Part shown: piece after piece, positions 1 through 7,407 of the stretch
How the letters are laid out: each line of letters starts with the position of its first letter
Position numbering within the stretch: position 1 is the first letter of the stretch
NCBI RefSeq assembly: GCF_042096055.1
Contig: NZ_JBELMH010000034.1
Coordinates: forward strand, 1-33,470
Direction of reading: 5' to 3'
DNA length: 33,470 nucleotides
Source: Citreimonas sp042096055
GTDB taxonomy: Bacteria; Pseudomonadota; Alphaproteobacteria; Rhodobacterales; Rhodobacteraceae
Made by a program: the position numbers and the translations under genes
Notes under the pieces: model-generated
What the model saw: only the letters and a program-made list of their open reading frames with translations
What the model was told of the DNA's origin: nothing
Databases searched by the model: none

Positions 1-2
1 TC

Positions 3-260
3 GAGGCGCAGGAAATCGCCGAGAAGCTGGGCGTGAAGTTCCCGATCGACGTCGAGAAACGCATCGACGGCGGCGCGGCGGTGGGCGCGCACCGGACCTC
101 GATGTGGCAGGACCTGGACATGGGCCGCCCGATGGAGATCGACGCGCTGGTCGGCTCGGTGCAGGAGCTCGGCCGCCTGACAGACACGCCGACGCCGACC
201 ATCGACACGGTGCTGGCGCTGGTCAAGCTGCGCGGCCGCATGGCCGGCTGCTACGGCTGA
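3..260 (+). CDS. panE: 2-dehydropantoate 2-reductase, C-terminal part (5' cut by window)
   Basis: The reading frame is open from the window edge to a TGA at 258-260 and gives about 85 residues. They match the C-terminal helical domain of ketopantoate reductase, which reduces 2-dehydropantoate to pantoate with NADPH in pantothenate synthesis. The recognisable part runs from a T-S-M-W-Q-D segment through R-P-M-E-I-D-A-L to P-T-I-D-T-V, the conserved stretch around the substrate and domain-closure region (family knowledge). The N-terminal Rossmann domain lies outside the window. The gene is convergent with the next one and has no visible link to the methanol genes. Some paralogues of this family act on other 2-oxo acids, so the exact substrate is not certain. 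Confidence 0.82.
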   Translation, partial: EAQEIAEKLGVKFPIDVEKRIDGGAAVGAHRTSMWQDLDMGRPMEIDALVGSVQELGRLTDTPTPTIDTVLALVKLRGRMAGCYG

Positions 261-312
261 GCGGCCGGTTCGCGCGGAACGGCGAAAAGCGTCGCGGACC
301 GCCGAACGGCCG

Positions 313-1293
313 TCAAACGACGACGACATTGCCGCGCTTGGGCCCGGCTTCCACATGCGCGTGCGCCGCGACGAGCTCGGCGAGGGGATAGGTTCGATCG
401 ATGACGGGGGCGAGGCGCCCTTGGTCGATCAGCGCCAGGATCTCGGTCAGCATGCCGCGCAGCCGCACGGGCTTTTCCAGGCCGACCGCGGCGAAGAGCG
501 CGCGCTTTGTGCCGGCGCGGCCGGACGTCAGGATGGCCGGCAGGCGCTTCAGCGTCAGGACCGGGCAGAGGTACCGCCCGCCCCCGGTCAGCGCCGGCTT
601 GGCCGCTGCGAACGTGGCCACGCCGATCGTGTCGAAGATCACGTCGTAGCCGGCGCCGGGCTGCAACGCCTCTTCGGCGGTGTAGTCGATCACGCGCGAC
701 GCCCCGAGCGACGTGACGAGATCGGCATTTCGGGCGCTGCAGGTGGCGCTGACCCGCGCATCCATGGCGGCGGCGATCTGGACAGCGGCGCTGCCGAGGC
801 TGCCGGCCCCGCCCAGGATCAGCACTCGTTCCCCGCTCTTCACCTTCCCGAGTTCGTGCAGGTAGTGCCACGAGGTCAGAACCCCGTCGCACAGGACGGC
901 GGCTTGCTCGTGCGACAGCGTATCCGGCTTGGCCATCAGGACGCCGCCCTCGTCGACGCAGATATGGCTGCCATTGGCGCCGAACTGCATGCCCGACTCG
1001 CCGAAGACCGCGTCGCCCGGCGCGAAACGGCGCACGCTTTCCCCGACGGCGATCACCTCGCCCGACAGTCCGGTGCCGGACAGCCCGGCGCGCGGTCGGC
1101 GCAGGCCAAGGAACGGCCGCGCGAACAGTGGCTCGCCCTTGCGCATCATGGTGTCGGCGCGGGTCACGGCAGAGGCCCTGATGCGGATCAGCACCTGGTT
1201 CGGGCCGGGTCGCGGCACGGGCAGCGTGACCGGCCTCAGGGTGTCCGGACACCCGTAGCGCGGGATGCACCAGGCGGTTCGCTGTTCGGTCAC
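313..1293 (-). CDS. Zinc-independent alcohol dehydrogenase / quinone oxidoreductase-like MDR protein
   Basis: A 326-residue medium-chain dehydrogenase/reductase. The N-terminal GroES-like domain lacks the Cys-His zinc ligands of true alcohol dehydrogenases. The nucleotide-binding motif L-G-G-A-G-S-L-G-S-A-A lies near the middle, and the protein ends in a typical 'H-x-x-x-E-x-x-x-x-x-G-N-V-V-V' tail. This suits an NADPH:quinone oxidoreductase or enoyl reductase-like enzyme; the substrate cannot be read. I chose the GTG start at 1293 because GGAGGAGG lies about eight bases upstream (around 1302-1309). An in-frame ATG further upstream would add 28 low-complexity residues and lacks such a site. 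A MerR-like dyad lies just upstream (see 1339-1371). Confidence 0.8.
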   Translation of the reverse strand: MTEQRTAWCIPRYGCPDTLRPVTLPVPRPGPNQVLIRIRASAVTRADTMMRKGEPLFARPFLGLRRPRAGLSGTGLSGEVIAVGESVRRFAPGDAVFGESGMQFGANGSHICVDEGGVLMAKPDTLSHEQAAVLCDGVLTSWHYLHELGKVKSGERVLILGGAGSLGSAAVQIAAAMDARVSATCSARNADLVTSLGASRVIDYTAEEALQPGAGYDVIFDTIGVATFAAAKPALTGGGRYLCPVLTLKRLPAILTSGRAGTKRALFAAVGLEKPVRLRGMLTEILALIDQGRLAPVIDRTYPLAELVAAHAHVEAGPKRGNVVVV

Positions 1294-1338
1294 GGGCGGC
1301 CCTCCTCCATTTCCGGAATGGCGAAGGGAATGCCGGTT

Positions 1339-1371
1339 ACCTTGCCACCCCGAAGGTGACGTAAGGTCACC
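1339..1371 (-). promoter_or_regulatory. Putative MerR-type operator upstream of the MDR dehydrogenase
   Basis: Two overlapping dyads are visible. GGTGAC-GTAAG-GTCACC is a perfect 6-bp inverted repeat with a 5-base spacer at 1355-1371. ACCTT-N9-AAGGT lies just beside it at about 1339-1357. Such ACCTT/AAGGT dyads near a stretched -35/-10 spacer are typical of MerR-family promoters (family knowledge). The site lies about 45-80 bases upstream of the minus-strand GTG start at 1293. No MerR gene is in the window, so the regulator is unknown. Confidence 0.3.
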
Positions 1372-1512
1372 CATCATTCAAGACCGAACCGGCCGCGCGT
1401 GGCGCGCACTGCCCGACCTGCTTTCGAACGGGTTCAAGGCGTCATAGGGTTGCTTCAATGACCGCGATGCGGGTCGCGGGACCGCTCACGCGACTGAACA
1501 GGATCTGCCGCC

Positions 1513-1727
1513 ATGACCACAAAAGGCCAGCCGCCCATGCAGGGACGCGTCGGCGTCATCTCGGATACGCACGGCCTGCTCCGCCCCGAGGCGCTGGAGG
1601 CTCTCGAAGGTGTCGACCGCATCCTGCACGCGGGCGATATCGGCGATCCTGCCCATCTCGACGTACTCGCGCGCATCGCCCCGGTGCAGGCGATCCGCGG
1701 CAACATCGACCGCGGAGACTGGGCGGA
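1513..1727 (+). CDS. Metallophosphoesterase, YfcE/MJ0936-like (3' end lost in assembly gap)
   Basis: The first 71 residues of a small calcineurin-like phosphoesterase are present before the N run. Metal-binding motifs are in the right order: G-V-I-S-D-T-H-G (D18, H20), H-A-G-D-I-G-D (D42, D45) and R-G-N-I-D (N64). The family is normally about 150-170 residues, so the histidine-containing C-terminal motifs must lie in the unsequenced gap. The in-frame stop just after the gap (1840-1842) may or may not be its own, since the gap length is unknown. The ATG at 1513 has a weak AGGATC upstream. An ATG at 1537 is an alternative start with less leader before the first motif. Confidence 0.75.
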
Positions 1728-1827
1728 NNNNNNNNNNNNNNNNNNNNNNNNNNNNNNNNNNNNNNNNNNNNNNNNNNNNNNNNNNNNNNNNNNNNNNNNN
1801 NNNNNNNNNNNNNNNNNNNNNNNNNNN
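1728..1827. other. Assembly gap, 100 N
   Basis: Exactly 100 N, the usual placeholder for a gap of unknown length. The flanks share no sequence, so real bases are missing: the 3' half of the phosphoesterase gene and possibly more. Confidence 0.98.
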
Positions 1828-1843
1828 GCACGGAGGGTGTGAC

Positions 1844-2611
1844 GTGACCGTCAGGATCTGCACGCTTGTCGCGGCGCTCGCCGCAACCCCGGTAACGGCG
1901 CTCGACCTGCGCGAGACCGGCCGCTACGACCTGAACCGCCCCGCCAGCCTCGACTACGATCCGACGTTCTGCGGCCTCTGGATCGCCAACGAAGGCCCCG
2001 AGGCCGTCCTCGTCACGCTCGACGGCAGCGAGCTGCGCCGGATCGGCAGCGACCTGTTCCGCATCAAGGCGATCGCGATCGAGGGGAACGGGTTGATCGT
2101 CGGCGACGGGATGGGCCGGATGCAGCGCCTGACCAAGGACGGCGAGCCGCTCGCCCCGCCGTTTACGCTGGAAGGTGGGCGCGCCGACACCGAGGGCATC
2201 GCCATCAACGCGTCCGGCGAGCTGGTCACCGTCGAGGACGACCCCGAGCGCCTGTCGTGGTTCGACCGTGACGGAGCCCTTCGCACCCGTATCGACACAA
2301 TGACGTTGACCCCGCCGCTGCGCGAGGCGCAGGGCATCGCGATCGACCCGCGAACCGGGCACATGCTGATCGTCGACGACCGCGAAGGATCGAACAGCCT
2401 TTACGAGTTCACGCCGGACGGGGCGCTTCTGGCGCAGGCGGATCTGCTGCCCTACGGCATCGACCCCGAAGGCATCGCGATCCGTCCTGGCTCGGACCAG
2501 CTGTTCGTGGCCTTCGACGGCGGCGCGGAAATCGTCACGTTTCAATACACGCCCACCCTGCCCGAGGGCGCGGATCCGCTACCGCCGGGGGCAGATTGCA
2601 TGATGTTCTGA
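1844..2611 (+). CDS. Secreted SdiA-regulated-like beta-propeller protein
   Basis: A 255-residue protein with a short signal peptide (about residues 1-19, ending T-A-L-D). Propeller-type repeats follow, with three E-G-I-A-I or Q-G-I-A-I strands followed by G-x-L-x-x-V/I-x-D segments. This layout fits the SdiA-regulated/NHL-like family of periplasmic six-bladed propellers; enzymatic function is unproven in most members. The GTG start at 1844 is supported by GGAGG at 1832-1836 and places the signal peptide correctly. The start sits only 17 bases after the gap, so an upstream extension cannot be fully excluded. A CCCGCT-N6-AGCGGG hairpin (2692-2709) follows about 80 bases after the stop but has no T tract. 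Confidence 0.68.
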   Translation: MTVRICTLVAALAATPVTALDLRETGRYDLNRPASLDYDPTFCGLWIANEGPEAVLVTLDGSELRRIGSDLFRIKAIAIEGNGLIVGDGMGRMQRLTKDGEPLAPPFTLEGGRADTEGIAINASGELVTVEDDPERLSWFDRDGALRTRIDTMTLTPPLREAQGIAIDPRTGHMLIVDDREGSNSLYEFTPDGALLAQADLLPYGIDPEGIAIRPGSDQLFVAFDGGAEIVTFQYTPTLPEGADPLPPGADCMMF

Positions 2612-2795
2612 GCGCACAGCCGTCGTTGCGCCATCGCCACCGCATACGTCGGGACCCGCCCGCGCCGGCGGTCGTCTCTGTACACACCCGCCCCGCTCCA
2701 TTAAGCGGGACGCATTGGTACAAATCCGCTCGGCAAGACAAGGCCTTGGCCCTGAACCCGCAAGCCGAGCACCGGAATCCAGGCGAGAGACACCG

Positions 2796-4133
2796 ATGCA
2801 CCAACCGATCCCCCTTCGCGACCTGAGCCGGAACACGCTGTTCGGCTCCGGAGACATCCTCGTCCTGTTCGGAGAATTGTTCGGGCGCGGCTATGCAACC
2901 GGGTTGGTCGACGCCGCACGGGCGGCGGGCATGACGATCCTCGGGATCACCGTCGGGCGGCGCGACGACGACGGTGCGTTGCGCCCACTCACGGAAGACG
3001 AGCTCGCGCAGGCCGAAGCCAACCTTGGCGGCCGGATCGTCAACATCCCGCTGATGGCCGGGTTCGACATGGATGCGCCCAGCGGAGAGCCGACGCCGAC
3101 CGACATGCTGCGGGAGATGACGCTCGACAACTGGCAAGAGTTCAAGCTCGACTGGGACCGTATCGCCGAGAGCCGTGCCATCGGAACCGCGCGCTTCGAG
3201 GCGGCGCTCGAGTCGGCGATGACCGAGCTGGACGCGTTGATCCCGGACGGCAGCAACGTGCTATTCGCGCACACCATGGCCGGCGGCATCCCGCGCGCGA
3301 AGGCGTTCCTGGCGATCGCCAACCGCGTCTACAAGGGTCGCGGCGACAGGTACCTGTCTTCGGACGCTCTGCTGGCGAGCGACCTCGGAAAGCTCATCCT
3401 GCAGAACTTCGACGACGTCACGGCGCATTCATTCGGTCACCTGCTGAACGGCAGCGCTCAGATAAGACAACGGATCGAAGCGACCGGCGGCGCTGTGCGC
3501 TACCTCGCCTACGGCTATCACGGCACGCGCATCCTGAACGACGGCGAGTATCGGTGGCAGACCTACACGAGCTACACGCAGGGCTACGCCAAGATGCGGC
3601 TCGAGAAACTGGCGCAGGACGCATGGGACGCCGGCATCGCGGCGACGGTGTACAACTGCCCCGAGATTCGGACGAATTCCTCGGACGTTTTCGCCGGCAT
3701 CGAATTGTCGCTTCTCCCGCTTTTGCAGGCGGTGCGGCATGAAGGCGGCGGCCCCTACACCGACGAGATATGGCAGCGGTGCGAGGCGCTTCTTCGTGAC
3801 GACGTGACGCTGGAGGATGTGCTGAAAATCGTCGGCGACTATCACGACGACCCGGTCATCCAGTCGTTCAACGACTTCGACGCCTGGCCGATGGCGAACA
3901 GCGCCGAGCAGGTCGAGCGCACCGTCGGCACGTCGCAGCAGATCGTCGCGCTGCATCGCGACCGCAAGCATCTGGTCAGTGACCTGCTCAGCAGTCTCGT
4001 CGTCGATGCGACGGGCAACATCATGCTGGCCGCGTCCAACGATCCGGAAGGTCCCGTCCGCTGGCTGGACCACGAGCACGTGGCGCGGCAGATCACCTCG
4101 AAAGAGGCACCTGGAGACAGCCGGCCCGTGTAG
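2796..4133 (+). CDS. Conserved protein, probable enoyl-ACP reductase FabMG-like family
   Basis: A 445-residue protein without signal peptide or membrane segment. It opens with G-S-G-D-I-L-V-L-F-G-E-L-F-x-R-G-Y-A, followed by V-G-R-R and the later blocks N-V-L-F-A-H-T-M-A-G-G-I-P-R and Y-G-Y-H-G-T. From memory these blocks resemble the family annotated as 'enoyl ACP reductase FabMG', found in alphaproteobacteria and first met as triclosan-resistance clones. I cannot run the comparison, so the enzymatic role is tentative. The ATG at 2796 has a weak AGGCGAGAG upstream and matches the conserved N-terminus. A further upstream ATG at 2715 would add 27 unconserved residues. It stands alone between two unrelated units and converges on the ABC operon with a 23-base gap. 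Confidence 0.6.
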   Translation: MHQPIPLRDLSRNTLFGSGDILVLFGELFGRGYATGLVDAARAAGMTILGITVGRRDDDGALRPLTEDELAQAEANLGGRIVNIPLMAGFDMDAPSGEPTPTDMLREMTLDNWQEFKLDWDRIAESRAIGTARFEAALESAMTELDALIPDGSNVLFAHTMAGGIPRAKAFLAIANRVYKGRGDRYLSSDALLASDLGKLILQNFDDVTAHSFGHLLNGSAQIRQRIEATGGAVRYLAYGYHGTRILNDGEYRWQTYTSYTQGYAKMRLEKLAQDAWDAGIAATVYNCPEIRTNSSDVFAGIELSLLPLLQAVRHEGGGPYTDEIWQRCEALLRDDVTLEDVLKIVGDYHDDPVIQSFNDFDAWPMANSAEQVERTVGTSQQIVALHRDRKHLVSDLLSSLVVDATGNIMLAASNDPEGPVRWLDHEHVARQITSKEAPGDSRPV

Positions 4134-4156
4134 GCGTTCCGCAGACTGCGTGCCGC

Positions 4157-4747
4157 TCAGGCCAGCGTCGCCGGGTGGTTGCGCAACTCTAACACGCGGT
4201 CGGCAAGACGCTCGGCCTCGACCCGTGCGTGGGTCACGAACAGCGTGGCCGGGCGCGTCCGCGCGATCAGCGCCTCTGTCAGCGTCATCATCTGCTCGGC
4301 CACTTCCGGGTCGAGCGAGACGAACGGTTCGTCCATGATCAGCAGCTCGGGCCGCCCCGCGAAGGCGCGCGCCAGCGACAGCCGCCGCTGCTGACCCAGC
4401 GAGAGCTGGCCTGGAAACGCGTCGTCCCTGCCCGCCAGCCCGACGCGGTCCAGCGCCTCGCGCGCCGCGTCACGGCCCAGACCAGGATGCGCGAGCAGAA
4501 GGTTGTCGAGCGCGCTGCGCCATGGCAGCAGCGTCGGCTCCTGGAAGACGATGGCCAGCGCGTCGGGCCGCTCGATGCGGCCCTCGAACCGGGTGTCGAT
4601 GCCCGCGACGATGCGCAGCACGGTCGACTTGCCGATCCCCGACGGCCCGACCAGCGCCACGGTCTCGCCCGGCGCGATGTCGAAGCGGACAGGCCCCAAT
4701 ACCTGTTCGTCGCCGAAGAATTTCGACCGGATGTCGACCCGGATCAC
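4157..4747 (-). CDS. ABC transporter ATP-binding protein, nitrate/taurine type
   Basis: A compact 196-residue ATPase. Walker A is G-P-S-G-I-G-K-S-T, the Q-loop is V-F-Q-E-P-T-L-L-P-W, the signature is L-S-L-G-Q-Q, Walker B is L-L-I-M-D-E-P, and the H-loop is F-V-T-H. The Q-E-P-x-L-L-P-W form is typical of the TauB/SsuB/NrtD class. The protein is about 50 residues shorter than usual members, ending soon after the H-loop. The GTG start at 4747 overlaps the permease stop in a GTGA arrangement, so the two are translationally coupled. It is the last gene of the operon that begins at 9581. Its substrate cannot be read from the ATPase; the operon context suggests something used in quinoprotein metabolism. 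Confidence 0.85.
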   Translation of the reverse strand: MIRVDIRSKFFGDEQVLGPVRFDIAPGETVALVGPSGIGKSTVLRIVAGIDTRFEGRIERPDALAIVFQEPTLLPWRSALDNLLLAHPGLGRDAAREALDRVGLAGRDDAFPGQLSLGQQRRLSLARAFAGRPELLIMDEPFVSLDPEVAEQMMTLTEALIARTRPATLFVTHARVEAERLADRVLELRNHPATLA

Positions 4748-5496
4748 GCGGTTCTCCAGCGTCGCACACGACGTTCCCACGGCTGCAGCAGCAGCCATTC
4801 GACGGCCAGCATCACCGCGATGAAGGACAGCGAGTAGACCAGCACCATCGTCACGTCGAAAAGCTGGAAATACAGGTGGATCTGGAAACCGACGCCCGAC
4901 GACCGGCCGAGGAACTCGACCACCAGCACGATCTTCCAGATGACCGCGATCCCGGCCCGGGCGGCGCCCGTGATGTAGGGCGCAAGCTGCGGCAGCGTGA
5001 CGTGCCGCAACCGGGCCCACCACGACATGCGGTAGACCTGCGCCATCGCGTCGAGGTCGGGCGACAAGGCGCGCGCGCCCTCGCGGATGAAGGTGGCGAC
5101 GTTGGGGATCTTGTTGAGCGTCACGGCGAGGATTGCGGCCGTCTCGTTCAACCCGATCCAGAGATAGCACAGTACGATCAGCACCAGCGCGGGCAGGTTC
5201 AGAAAGATCACCAGCCACGGGTCGAGCCAGCGGTTGACCCGCTCGGACCGACCCATCGCCAGCCCGAGTGCGACACCGAAGGCCATGGCCAGGGCGAAGG
5301 CCCAGATCACGCGCAGCAGCGTCGCGCCGAGGTGGTACGGCAGGGTGCCACTCGCGACCTCCCGCACCAGCGGGTCGATCAGCGCCCAGGGCTGCGGCAG
5401 GACCTGCGGGTCGGCGCCCAGCGTCGCGGCGACGATCCACAGCACGAAAAGCCCGGCGATCGACAGGGCGGATGTCACCGCGGGATTGCCGGTCAT
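4744..5496 (-). CDS. ABC transporter permease, nitrate/taurine type
   Basis: A 250-residue inner-membrane permease of the BPD_transp_1 class, with about six hydrophobic segments starting at residues 10-28. The cytoplasmic EAA-like loop (about residues 151-174, ending H-V-T-L-P-Q-L-A-P-Y) docks the ATPase, although the usual conserved glycine of that loop is not obvious. I chose the ATG at 5496, ten bases after the binding-protein stop. A longer frame would overlap that gene and has a basic, unlikely N-terminus. With its neighbours it forms a complete importer: binding protein, permease and ATPase. Confidence 0.87.
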   Translation of the reverse strand: MTGNPAVTSALSIAGLFVLWIVAATLGADPQVLPQPWALIDPLVREVASGTLPYHLGATLLRVIWAFALAMAFGVALGLAMGRSERVNRWLDPWLVIFLNLPALVLIVLCYLWIGLNETAAILAVTLNKIPNVATFIREGARALSPDLDAMAQVYRMSWWARLRHVTLPQLAPYITGAARAGIAVIWKIVLVVEFLGRSSGVGFQIHLYFQLFDVTMVLVYSLSFIAVMLAVEWLLLQPWERRVRRWRTA

Positions 5497-5506
5497 CGGC
5501 CCAAGC

Positions 5507-6639
5507 CTACTCCAGATCGGCGAACAGGCCGGCGGGTATTTCGGTGGCCTCGCCCACCAGTTCGGCGCCACCGAGCGCGTTCATAAGGGCAAGCATCCGG
5601 TTCGCGCCCTCGATATCGACCGGACCGCGTGCGGGGATGCCGGCGATCCAGTCGCTCTTGAGCAGGTCGAACTCGGCGTCGCTGCCCGCGTTCATGTCCG
5701 GGCGGATCGCCTCCCAGGCTGCGTCGCTGGTGGAGAGCAGGTCCTTGGCGTCGCGGCTGGCGTCGTAGAACGACTGGGCGAGGCCGGGATGCGCGTCGAG
5801 GAAGCTGCGCTTGAAGTAGTAGCCCAGAAGCGGCGTGTCGATGTCGAGCCCCAGCGCATTGCCGGCCTCTTCGACCGAGATCAGCTCGCGCATGCCGCCG
5901 GCCTTCATCTTGGCCAGGAAGTGCCAGAAGTTGATCGCGCCATCGAGTTCGCCCGAGAGGCCGGTCTTGAANNNNNNNNNNNNNNNNNNNNNNNNNNNNN
6001 NNNNNNNNNNNNNNNNNNNNNNNNNNNNNNNNNNNNNNNNNNNNNNNNNNNNNNNNNNNNNNNNNNNNNNNGGAAGTGCCAGAAGTTGATCGCGCCATCG
6101 AGTTCGCCCGAGAGGCCGGTCTTGAAGATCAGCGGCGGCGCGCCGAAGACCTGCTCGGTCTCGGCCTTGAGGTCCATGTCGTGCTCCTGCTGCGCGTAGG
6201 CTCGCAGGATCAGCCACGACTTGTCGAGCGGCCCGCCCGCGATGCCGATCTTACCCCCGGCGAGATCGGCGAGGTTTTGCGCCTCGCTGTTCTCGGGGAC
6301 CAGCAGACCGCCCACGGCCTTCGAGTACGGGATGAACACGTAATCCTTGCCGGCCGCATTCTGCCGCGCGACCCAGATCCAGTCGGCCACGGCCATGTCG
6401 GCCTCGCCGCCCTCGACCGCGACGCGGGTAGCGCCGTTGTCGGCATAGCCCTGGATCTGCAGGTCGAAGCCGTGCTTTTGGTCCAAACCCTGCTCGACGA
6501 TCGTGTTCATCTCCCAATTGACGGTTCCGATCGCCAGCGTGGCGGCGCGGATCGTGGGCAGGTCCTGCGCCGTCGCGGCGGTCGCGAACGCGACGCTGAA
6601 CAGCGCCGCGGCGCCGAGGCGGTTGACGATATCGAACAT
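5507..6639 (-). CDS. ABC transporter periplasmic substrate-binding protein, NMT1/TauA-like (contains assembly gap)
   Basis: A periplasmic binding protein with a signal peptide (M-F-D-I-V-N-R-L ... A-T-A-Q, about 25 residues). The core is of the nitrate/sulfonate/taurine/THI5 class, with V-E-G-G-E-A-D-M-A-V-A-D-W and later G-A-I-N-F-W-H-F. The gene is interrupted by 100 N whose flanks are the same 55 bases. Removing the N run and one copy (155 bases) restores an uninterrupted 978-base frame, 325 residues, the normal family length. The start at 6639 has GGGAGGAA about seven bases upstream; an ATG at 6657 lies before that site and is unlikely. The ligand is unknown. Placement in an operon with PQQ-associated transport genes suggests a methylotrophy-related ligand (inference). 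Confidence 0.8.
5917..5971. repeat. 55-bp direct repeat, left copy (assembly overlap)
   Basis: The 55 bases before the gap are repeated exactly after it at 6072-6126. They encode the same F-K-T-G-L-S-G-E-L-D segment of the binding protein. The length and position point to a contig-end overlap, not a biological repeat. Confidence 0.93.
5972..6071. other. Assembly gap, 100 N (probably an unmerged overlap)
   Basis: Exactly 100 N between two identical 55-bp copies. No sequence appears to be missing; joining the copies repairs the reading frame. Confidence 0.95.
6072..6126. repeat. 55-bp direct repeat, right copy (assembly overlap)
   Basis: Identical to 5917-5971. It should be collapsed with that copy when the sequence is corrected. 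Confidence 0.93.
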
Positions 6640-6693
6640 GGCATTCCTCCCATTCACGGCCCGCGCGGTGCCGGGCAGTCCTGCGGCGCAGGC

Positions 6694-6939
6694 CTATTCC
6701 GCCCGGCGCGAGACTTCGTTCAGGTCGGCGTCGAGCATGATGTCGAACTGGTTGCCGCCCTTGCAGATGACGTCGTCGAGGTCGTAGCCGCCGTCCTCCA
6801 TCTCGATGTCGTCGGGCGCCATCTGGCATTCCATCTCGGCCAGCCTGGCCATGATGCGGTCGACGGTGTCCTGGTCGACGTGCGGGGCGGCAATGGCCGG
6901 CCCGGCCATCACGGCAAGCAACAAGGCGATGCGTTTCAT
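6694..6939 (-). CDS. Small acidic secreted PepSY-like protein
   Basis: An 81-residue protein with a signal peptide (about residues 1-18, ending A-I-A-A). The mature part of about 63 residues has about 18 Asp/Glu against five Lys/Arg. The C-terminal half, 'D-I-E-M-E-D-G-G-Y-D-L-D-D-V' then 'F-D-I-M-L-D-A-D-L-N-E-V', follows the strand-turn-strand pattern of a PepSY domain. There are two cysteines (M-E-C-Q-M and V-I-C-K). PepSY proteins include lanpepsy, a lanthanide-binding periplasmic protein of Methylobacillus (established knowledge); a lanthanide role here is inference from context. The ATG at 6939 is preceded by an in-frame TTG, and AGGGGGG lies upstream. The gene sits between a 146-residue secreted protein and the binding protein of the ABC transporter. 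Confidence 0.7.
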   Translation of the reverse strand: MKRIALLLAVMAGPAIAAPHVDQDTVDRIMARLAEMECQMAPDDIEMEDGGYDLDDVICKGGNQFDIMLDADLNEVSRRAE

Positions 6940-6948
6940 CAACCCCCC

Positions 6949-7389
6949 CTACTGGATCGAGAACGTGACCTGCTGCGCCCCGCCGGTCGATCCGGGGATG
7001 CGCAACACATGGCTGCCGGGCTTGATCGCGATGAAGGACAGCGTGGCGGTGCCGGCCTTGTCGAACTCGATCGAGTCGATCGCCATGGGACGGATCTCGA
7101 TCGAATTGATGACGATCTCGTTCATCCAGATCGCGCGGAAGAACCCCGCCCCCTCGACCGCCAGTTCGGCCGAGCCATCAGCGGTGATCTCGAGCTCGTA
7201 ATAGGCGCCGGATTGCAGCACGCGGTCCTCGCCCAGCGGCTGGCCCGAGGCGAGCGTGAGCGGGATCGGCTCTCCGCGGTTGCAGGCGGCGAGCAGCCCG
7301 GCAAAGCCGAAATCTGTGCAGAGCGGCGCGGCAGCGGCACCCGACCCGATGCCCGTCGCGACGATCCCCGCGGCGATCAACCTCTTCAT
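6949..7389 (-). CDS. Secreted protein of unknown function in PQQ/lanthanide transport operon
   Basis: A 146-residue protein with a clear signal peptide (about 1-21). I do not recognise a named family. The mature part, after a short segment with two cysteines (C24, C36), is rich in alternating beta-strand patterns and ends in K-P-G-S-H-V-L-R-I-P-G. That looks like the last strands of a cupredoxin-like fold, but the Cys/Met copper ligands are absent. The start at 7389 has GGGAGGA upstream. It lies 18 bases after the beta-propeller gene and 9 bases before the PepSY-like gene, so it is co-transcribed with both. It may correspond in position to one of the small exported lut proteins, but I cannot confirm that by sequence. 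Confidence 0.68.
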   Translation of the reverse strand: MKRLIAAGIVATGIGSGAAAAPLCTDFGFAGLLAACNRGEPIPLTLASGQPLGEDRVLQSGAYYELEITADGSAELAVEGAGFFRAIWMNEIVINSIEIRPMAIDSIEFDKAGTATLSFIAIKPGSHVLRIPGSTGGAQQVTFSIQ

Positions 7390-7407
7390 ACGCGATCCTC
7401 CCTCGTG

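Noticed and set aside
5917..6126. A true tandem or mobile repeat around the second gap
   Set aside because: The copies are identical, exactly 55 bases, abut the N run, and collapsing them repairs the gene; an assembly overlap explains all of this.
6694..6939. Lanmodulin
   Set aside because: The small acidic protein has no EF-hand loops with the D-x-D-x-D/N-G pattern; its layout fits PepSY better.
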